Of a stretch of 64,000 nt of DNA, positions 58,052-64,000 are shown piece by piece. The notes under the pieces were generated by a model, which worked only from the letters and a program-made list of their open reading frames with translations, searched no databases and was not told the DNA's origin. The translations under genes and the position numbers were made by a program. Position 1 is the stretch's first letter; every line of letters begins with the position of its first letter. Source of the stretch: Distichodus sexfasciatus (taxonomy: Eukaryota; Chordata; Actinopteri; Characiformes; Distichodontidae); assembly GCA_032718565.1 (NCBI GenBank), contig JAVGVS010000002.1, forward strand, positions 11,542,218 through 11,606,217, given 5' to 3'.

Positions 58052-58261
58052 TAAGCTACAACCCCGGCTATTTAAAAAAAACCCTGCATACTCCCACAGA
58101 GGAAAGTGATAAGAGCGCCTTAGCTACCATACTATTAAGAGCAGTAGTAGGTGAGGCAAACACACAGGCTCTCTGCAGGTAGAGATGAGCTCAAAAAGAC
58201 GAGATTTTGCTTGCGAACGTTCCACTGTGCGCTCAGAATTTGGGCACAAAATAACGCCATA

Positions 58262-58621
58262 CGCACGGTGGCGCAGTGGTTAGAGCTGCCGCCTCACAGC
58301 GAGAAGGTCTTGGGTTCGAACCCCGGGGACGGCCGTAGGGTCTTTCTGTGTGGAGTTTGCACGCTCTCCCCGTGTTTGCGTGGGTTTCCTCCGGGTGCTC
58401 CGGTTTCCTCCCACAGTCCAAAGGCATGCACTGCAGGTTAATTGGCGACTTTAAATTGGCCCGTAAGGTGTGAATGTGTGTCCGTGTGGGTGTGTGTGTG
58501 TGTTGGCGCCCGCCCAATGTTGTTCCCCGCCTTGCGCCCGAAAGTTCCCGGGCTCCGGTCCCCCCGCGACCCCAGTTGGGATTGAGCGGTTCAGATAACA
58601 AACGAATGAAGGAATGAATGA
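58262..58621 (+). mobile_element. SINE S, best-preserved copy, inside element G
   Basis: A 360-bp copy with the head CGCACGGTGGCGCAGTGGTT, B-box GGTTCGAACCC, conserved body (GTGGGTTTCCTCCGGGTGCT) and a GAATGAAGGAATGAATGA tail. An 11-base direct repeat ATAACGCCATA lies at 58251-58261 and 58622-58632. The sister copy of the host element has this site once (60118-60128), which confirms insertion. It is the least decayed S copy here. Confidence 0.95.
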
Positions 58622-58660
58622 ATAACGCCATATGTTTTAAAATAGGTTAAGATTTTGATC

Positions 58661-60338
58661 AGGGTGCACGATAAGGGAGTTATTGGCTGAGACCGATATT
58701 CGAAATTTGTCCTGCTTAAATCTGCCGATACCAAATCCGATAATTAAGGAAGCCGGGAGTCGAGCGCAGGCAAAGTTGAGCGTGTTAAGACGAGATATTT
58801 CCACTACGCTTGCTTTGGCACAAAATGAACACCACACAGTAGCTCTGACAATTCTAACACAGCCACAAGTCAAGAGAGCATGAAAGCAGAGCGGAGTGCA
58901 CAACATTTTAAGAAAAAGTCACCTCTCGCCCTATGTGGTGTACCAAGTCAAATAGCGCAGATGTGACGTTTCATGTGCACTACCTAGTGTGCAGCGAGCC
59001 GTTAAGCTACAAACCCGGCTATTTCCTGAGAAGCGTATTACTGCAGAGAAAAGTATGAATAAGAGCAGCTTACCTACCATACTATTAAGTGCGCCAGTAC
59101 ACGACTCGGGACACGGCACATGTGAGAGTTCGCATTCGCTAAGCGAGGCAAACGCAGTTTACTTCGAGTTGAGTGTGTAAAGCGATTTTGTCCATTAACG
59201 TTCCACCGCACGCTATAAAATAACTAGAGATGGGCCGATACCACTTTTTTATGTCCGATACCGATATTGTAAATTTGGATATCTGCCGATACTGATACAA
59301 ATCCGATACAGTCACATAAAATAATGCTTTAAAATGTCTGAATACACGACTGAGATTATTGTTATGCTTAAGGAAATGCTTGATTTAAATACTGTTTTCC
59401 TACTAAAACAATGTAATAATTACACACATGTATATGCTAAATTATTTGTTCTCAAAAATTGTTCGTTTAGACATATAAATATTTCTTCTTTCTTATTGAT
59501 TACACTATAACATTATAAAATTGAAAAAAAAAAAAATGGATCAATTGAAAATGAAATACTGAAGTTTGTCATTTTGAACCAATTTGGTCTATACAATGAG
59601 CTGCTTTTGCAGAGAACTACATTTCCCACAATCCTCTGGGCGCGCCCCGGAGTCGCCTCACAATGATGCATTGGGCGCGCGTTCCAGAAGAAACGATGGA
59701 AAATCTAAATAAGCGACAGAATTGTGAGTAGAACGCTGGTTGTTGTGGTTATTTATCAGCTAAAATATGGTTTGTGTCTGTAATAAAGGGGACATTTTGA
59801 TGGAACTGGAGCGTTTTGCGAGTAACGGTGCTCATGCGTGCGCTCATTAACACAGCGTGCGAGTTTACATCGCGAAAAATGTCGAAAAATGTTTTTATGC
59901 ATTTACTTCTGTTTTAGTGCACGGAACATCTCACAAAATACTTTCACACGCAGAGGGAAAAATCGCCTCGACCATTTTTTGTAATAGAATTAGTCGAGTT
60001 ATTGGAATAATGGTTTCAGCTCTACTTTACCGCAGTGCCACCGATACCCGATCCAGCCGTTTGAGCGGGTTATCAGACCGATACCCATCCACATATCGGA
60101 TTGGCTACATCTCTAAAAATAACGCCATACATTTTAAGACGGAAGGCGTGGGCCGTATAAAATCCCACCTCGGTTTTTGGACATGCCCGGAACAAGCGCT
60201 GCCTTTCTGACGTATAGTAAATGCGTCATCGAATATCGGCTGGAAATCTGACAAATCTAAGCATCGGCCGATGCCAAAAAAAAAAGAAGGTATTATCGGC
60301 CGATTCCCGATGAGATTCCGATATTATCGCGCATCCCT
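58661..60338 (+). mobile_element. Element G, copy 2, carrying one hAT insertion
   Basis: Left end AGGGTGCACGATAA and right end TTATCGCGCATCCCT are inverted repeats, with CCGATA-rich subterminal sequence on both sides. Outside the nested element (59225-60115) it is about 790 bp. It shares most of its interior with G copy 1, and so supplies the empty sites for that copy's insertions. Confidence 0.8.
59225..60115. mobile_element. hAT-like element nested in G copy 2 (891 bp)
   Basis: Ends TAGAGATGGGCCGATACCAC and GGATTGGCTACATCTCTA, inverted, with an exact 8-bp duplication AAAATAAC (59217-59224 and 60116-60123). GCCGATACCGATA-type subterminal repeats are typical of a common fish hAT family. Inside, 59590-59880 is a different, CpG-bearing sequence. 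No transposase seen. Confidence 0.9.
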
Positions 60339-61472
60339 TCCACAAATATCTCTTCGGCTATGCCGAGACTAAAAGTGCTTCTGTACGGATGATGGAATTT
60401 GGGGGACGTTTCCGAGATTTGCCTTGTTCTTGTTTGTTCGCGTCTGACACTCCCGGGCCGGCAAAGATTTAATAAATTCCCGATTCATTAAACATTGCCG
60501 AAACAAAGCAAACAAACAAACAAAACAGCCCAACGCTCCCCCCCAAAAAAAACCAAAAAAAACCCCAAGACAACCCCACTCTAATAGACCGACACACTGG
60601 CACCATTCATCACTGCTCTGGCTGTTTATCCAATGAGAGGACCAGGCGACGGTAGGAGCATTCCAATTATCCCAGCCTGCACTCTAACAAACCGTGATAA
60701 CCAACTTCCGACTTGAAAGCGCTGTCACTTTGTTGAGTAAGTAGCACAAATATCAAAAACAAATTTGAAAGATAAATATTCCGAACGAGCGCGTCTGTTT
60801 TTCTTCCCTCCCCTAATGAGAGTAAATGCGGCGTGGAAATAGATCAAATAACATCCCATACCAAGGAAGTTGGTCCTCATCGCCGGCGGTGCGGAGGGAA
60901 GGCACGCCGCTCTCCTCGACGCCCCTTTTCCAAAACCTTTTCTCCTCGCCGCTTTTCCCCCCATCTCTTTGCGTTCCTGTTTTTTTTTTTTCGCCGCGCT
61001 AACTACCCCGGCTACAATAATTAGTATTCCTCTGTTCCGGCCCTCCGCAAATGAAGGCGCGCGGGCCCCCATTGTTTAGCCGAGCCTCTGCCCACCCCAG
61101 ATGTCGCAGCCGCTAAGAATTAATGTGGATTAAAGCGGCACAGGAGGAATGCTAATGTTATCTTTGTCGTCTTCGTGACGGCCGGGAGAATTTAATTGGC
61201 CCCCAAAAAAGAGCATAAAAAATGTAATTCGCAATTTCATATTTATTATAATAGCCCCTGGCTGTGAGAAGGGGGAGGAAAAAAAAAAAGCGGAAACACT
61301 GCGTTTCCCGCCCTTTGCCCTCGTTAGAACTCTCCCGGCTGCTCCGGCATCTCCTGATTACGAACAGAGGCTACCTTGGCTTGCAACTTCATTAAAATCT
61401 ATTTAAATCAACTTCAACCGCAAAGTGCTCCTTCTTCCAGAATGTAAGAATGTTAAGTCTCAGGGAACATCA

Positions 61473-61515
<43 letters not shown>

Positions 61516-62173
61516 TGCATGCTCGTACATGTGCGTTACCTTCCTTCGATTTTTGGATAATAAGCTCCCTCACTAGTGTCAACACCTTCACCCTTGAATC
61601 TCCTCCGTGTTGCAGCAGCAGCAGCGGTGGCGGCGGTGCCAGTGACAGCCCGGCCGTCTGCGGCTGCATTGCGCTTCGCCGCGTTTTGTCGCCGCGTCTG
61701 CGGCCCCCTCGCCCGCTCCGCAAAAGTGCCGCCCTTTTGTTGCCCCTAGGGCTCTCTAGCCTCAGTGCCTCGGTGTGGCGTAACCGTCACCCCGCGGGGG
61801 AAAGAACAAGGCCTCGGAGGCGGCGCGCGGAGCAGATGGCAAACGTTTGCGAACACCTTTACCTCTGAACTTTTCTTTACCCCCCCCAACCCACCTCATT
61901 ATTTTCACCTGAACGCCCGAAATAGCGCCCTAGCTGCCGTCGGGTTGTGGGCGTGGAGGAGCGGTTGTGAAGAGAGTTGCGTCTGCCATATCCGAGCTAT
62001 ATTTACCAGCAGCTTTTTAATGCGTCCGTGTGTTAAACGTGTTTTTTTTTCATCTGTCATTACTGCTAATTAGGGTTGTGTTAATTACAGTTGGAACCTG
62101 TGGTCTTTTAAAAGCAGGTCTCGTATTTACTGAACCACACATCGTTCAGGCAGTGTTTTTGTGCTTTGACCAG
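60339..62173. other. Part of arhgef39 intron 2, repeat-poor
   Basis: Unique CpG-bearing sequence with TTAATTGG, ATTAATGTGG and AATGTAATTCGC motifs at 61080-61260, a (GT)n run and a GC-rich block at 61600-61980. The long open frame at 61425-61868 starts inside the microsatellite and shows no domain. Confidence 0.4.
61474..61514 (+). repeat. (GT)n microsatellite in arhgef39 intron 2
   Basis: About twenty uninterrupted GT units, the longest pure GT run in the window. Confidence 0.95.
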
Positions 62174-62294
62174 GACTCTGCTGACCCATCTGGAGGAAGG
62201 GAACTTCGGCCTTGGCTTTGAACAGTTCTCCCCTCACCTTCATTTCTACACCGCCTACGTCGACAACTTCCAGAACGCAAAGAAGGTTCTCCTG
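62174..62294 (+). CDS. arhgef39: arhgef39 coding exon 3 (DH domain, middle)
   Basis: A 121-bp exon follows a CTTTGACCAG acceptor and ends at a GTAAGT donor (62295). The first G completes the Q codon split by intron 2, and the frame then reads TLLTHLEEGNFGLGFEQF and on to the donor without a stop. LL-x-x-LE-x-G-x-x-G-x-G-x-E-x-F matches the equivalent ARHGEF39 segment, and the following H-x-x-x-Y-x-x-(Y/F) pattern belongs to the DH helical bundle. Exons 1 to 3 together give 122 codons, about a third of the roughly 335-residue mammalian protein. The rest of the DH domain and the PH domain lie beyond the window. The exon ends in phase 0. Confidence 0.87.
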
Positions 62295-62331
62295 GTAAGT
62301 TTGACTTGAAGACTTGCCACATGTCGTTATG

Positions 62332-63502
62332 TAGGGCCTTATGATTTCTGCGATGCGGAAAACACGGACGGAATCGCGGAATTCAACACATAAAATGGAG
62401 TCCGTTGTTGTTAGAGCCATTTTGTGTGTATGAATGTGTGAATTTTTAGATTTAATGTTTGTAGTTGTTTACAGTAGAAAGTAGAGAAATGTTTCTGGAA
62501 TCTTCCATAACTTTCCATGTACAGTGCTACGTAATAGAATTTTATCAATACGTATGCATGTTAAAAGTACTACTATGTAACAATAGAAGTAATATGTGCC
62601 TTACGTGTCGTAATCTGAAGTTACGTATGATGTAGGAACGTAAAAGAGTTAGTTTCAGATTGAATGTGATGGAGCTGATAGCTCAGGAGCGTTACAGTTT
62701 TTTGATATCTAACAGTAACTTTGTAGTCTTAGGGTTTCATTTCTTGCCTGTAGAAATTGTAGTAAAGAAAAGCCGACGAAAGACGACTCAAGACTCTTTT
62801 TTGGTACGTCGTGTACAAAGACAACTCAAGAGCTCTCAGCACATGAGACGGCGTTGTGCTGCTCTCACAGTTGTAAAAGGCGGAATGTCGTATAATTCGC
62901 TGATATCGGTGTGTGGGCAAAGCAAAGCAATGGTTTCTAATCAGTTGTGGCCGCTGCAGCCCCCTGTACGTGTTGCCTGTTGAGGCGGGTCTCAGCTTTT
63001 CCCACACACAAACGCACAGACACAGAGAGGAAAAAGTCAACGGTCAGCTACGGCAAAGAGGCTCGCTGAAACACCGAGTTTTAGGAATTCGAGTTTTAGT
63101 GCTAAGTTTAGAGCAGGACAATACCCAAATGATTTTATGAATCGGGAGAACAACTCTTTTGTAAGACGGTCAAAAACTCACATCAGAAACGTTTCGTTTT
63201 GCACCAAAAAATGAATGTTTTTTGTTGTTTACAGGTAAATGTTTTACCAAAGCAGTAAATGTTCTGCTGAACCCCAGCACTTTGTTGAAGTTGAATAACA
63301 GTCATTTAATGTGATTTTTTTTTTCTTCTATTGCATTGGGTTTTTTTCCCCCATCCACTCCATAATTAGACACTTTTTAGGTGAATAAATATGATTATAA
63401 CGTAAAACACAGAATTCAGAAGAATAAAAATGGAAAAAACTGAATTCAGGAAAAAATAAAATGGAATTTCGGAAAGAACAAAACGGATTTCACAGGGCCC
63501 TA
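62332..63502. mobile_element. TIR element 37 bp after the arhgef39 exon 3 donor (1171 bp)
   Basis: Ends TAGGGCCTTATGATTTC and GGATTTCACAGGGCCCTA are inverted. Subterminal GCGGAA/GGAATT motifs appear on both sides. Flanks GTTATGTA and GTTATACA could be a decayed 8-bp duplication, which suggests hAT. No transposase. The middle (62640-63150) is not repeated elsewhere in the window. Confidence 0.75.
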
Positions 63503-63811
63503 GTTATACAGGTAGCAAGCTGATAGTTTTAGGTAAATAAAAGGAGATGGACGCTAAAGAAATCACATAAGAGCAAGTGCACAAAGAGCTTGTTAAAAAT
63601 GTAGAAAGGAATAAAAGAAGCTGTTGAATGATTAAATTAAGAGCCTTGACGCTTAATGAGCAACGCCAGCTGCATTGTGGCCCTGCCAACTTTCCTCTCA
63701 CACCCTCTGAGATGTGTGCTGGGGTTAGGGTTCGGATCCTCATGATTAGGAAACTATTGGCCAGTGTCGATATCCGATATATTTTATGCTTATACCTGCC
63801 TATGCCGATAC

Positions 63812-64000
63812 CGATGCTGTTGGTGGCGTAACGGTGGGGCGTTCGCCCCGCGATCAGAAGGTCGCAGGTTCCAATCCAGGGCCGGTAAAGTTACCACTGA
63901 GGTACTCATGAGCAAGGTACCGTCCCCAAGCACTGCTCTCCGGGGGCTTGTTAGCCGCTCGCTGCTCCTGGGTCGAATGGGTCAAATGCAGAGGTCACAT
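63812..64000 (+). mobile_element. SINE B, running off the right edge
   Basis: Head GTTGGTGGCGTAACGGTGGG, B-box-like GGTTCCAATCC, then GGTACTCATGAGCAAGGTAC and GGTCAAATGCAGAGGTCACA at the edge. Good match to the other B copies. Its A/B-box spacing is intact. Confidence 0.92.

Larger units (their letters stand above)
56824..58660 (+). mobile_element. Element G, copy 1, carrying three insertions
   Basis: Starts AGGGTTGCAATCATTGGCCG and shares with copy 2 the blocks GAGCGCAGGCA-AGTTGAGCG, GCACAACATTTTAAG, CGCCCTATGTGGTGTACCAA, CTACCATACTATTAAG and ATAACGCCAT. Inserted in it are a TIR element (56948-57524), a Harbinger-like element (57716-58051) and SINE S (58262-58621). The right terminus is absent, and copy 2 begins immediately after. 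The GCCGATA-rich ends resemble hAT-type fish repeats. No transposase. Confidence 0.75.
53061..62173 (+). other. arhgef39: arhgef39 intron 2 (9.1 kb)
   Basis: Large intron from the GTAAGT donor to the CTTTGACCAG acceptor. In order it holds an H-like segment (about 53265-53500), a run resembling a repeat end rich in GATTC (53695-53780), a D fragment (54144-54322), a (GT)n run, a repeat-free block (55.1-56.8 kb), G copy 1 with three insertions, G copy 2 with one insertion, and a second repeat-free block (60.34-62.17 kb). The mammalian gene is compact as I recall it, so this intron is expanded, mostly by mobile elements. Confidence 0.75.
62295..64000 (+). other. arhgef39: arhgef39 intron 3, partial
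   Basis: After the donor at 62295 I see no further exon before the window ends. The interval is taken up by a TIR element (62332-63502), 310 bases with a fragment resembling the end of family G near 63750-63810, and a SINE B that runs off the edge. Confidence 0.6.

Noticed and set aside
61425..61868. 147-codon open frame in arhgef39 intron 2
   Set aside because: It begins next to and runs through the (GT)n microsatellite. The remainder is GC-rich with no domain, and the real exon 3 follows in a different frame.
3820..63900. tRNA genes
   Set aside because: Every tRNA-like head with a B-box continues into a SINE body and lacks a proper acceptor stem and anticodon arm.

Overview
This window is vertebrate nuclear DNA, almost certainly from a teleost fish. 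The pointers are split genes with GT/AG introns, many (GT)n, (CT)n and (ATT)n microsatellites, and fish-type mobile elements: Tc1, several hAT-like and Harbinger-like non-autonomous elements, and tRNA-derived SINEs. I could not run a search, so the species, and the identity of repeat families beyond superfamily, stay open. Letter names for repeat families (A, B, C, D, F, G, H, M, S, X) are my own labels, based on copies I could match to each other inside this window.

The only host protein-coding gene I can support is the 5' half of arhgef39, a Rho guanine-nucleotide exchange factor, on the + strand in the right-hand quarter. Three exons join in one open frame: 50528-50677, 52966-53060 and 62174-62294. 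Together they give 122 codons covering the N-terminus and the start of the DH domain. The gene runs off the right edge. A possible promoter and non-coding first exon lie near 45.7-45.83 kb, with CRE, CCAAT, ETS and CHR-like motifs followed by a donor-like site.

The left 45 kb holds no gene I can support. It alternates between repeat-free blocks, some rich in TAAT motifs or CpG that look like candidate conserved non-coding sequence, and islands of mobile elements. The main islands are 3.8-4.3 kb (SINE into SINE), 18.4-20.3 kb, 21.4-22.0 kb, 23.4-25.6 kb, 29.9-31.1 kb (palindromic array plus SINE), 33.5-35.8 kb (repeat A plus a nearly full Tc1 element), 38.2-39.9 kb (three-level nest) and 46.2-50.3 kb.

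The introns of arhgef39 are also full of insertions. Intron 1 carries a 656-bp inverted-repeat element whose sister lies 26 kb upstream in the opposite orientation. The 9.1-kb intron 2 carries two copies of a large element, each with further elements inside it. One of these has a sister copy that shows the empty site. Intron 3 has a 1.17-kb element starting 37 bp after the splice donor. I found no prokaryotic-type system, CRISPR array, rRNA or true tRNA gene. The most unusual items are the palindromic AT-rich array at 29.9-30.5 kb, the microsatellite that forms the polypyrimidine tract of arhgef39 exon 2, and the datable nests of mobile elements.
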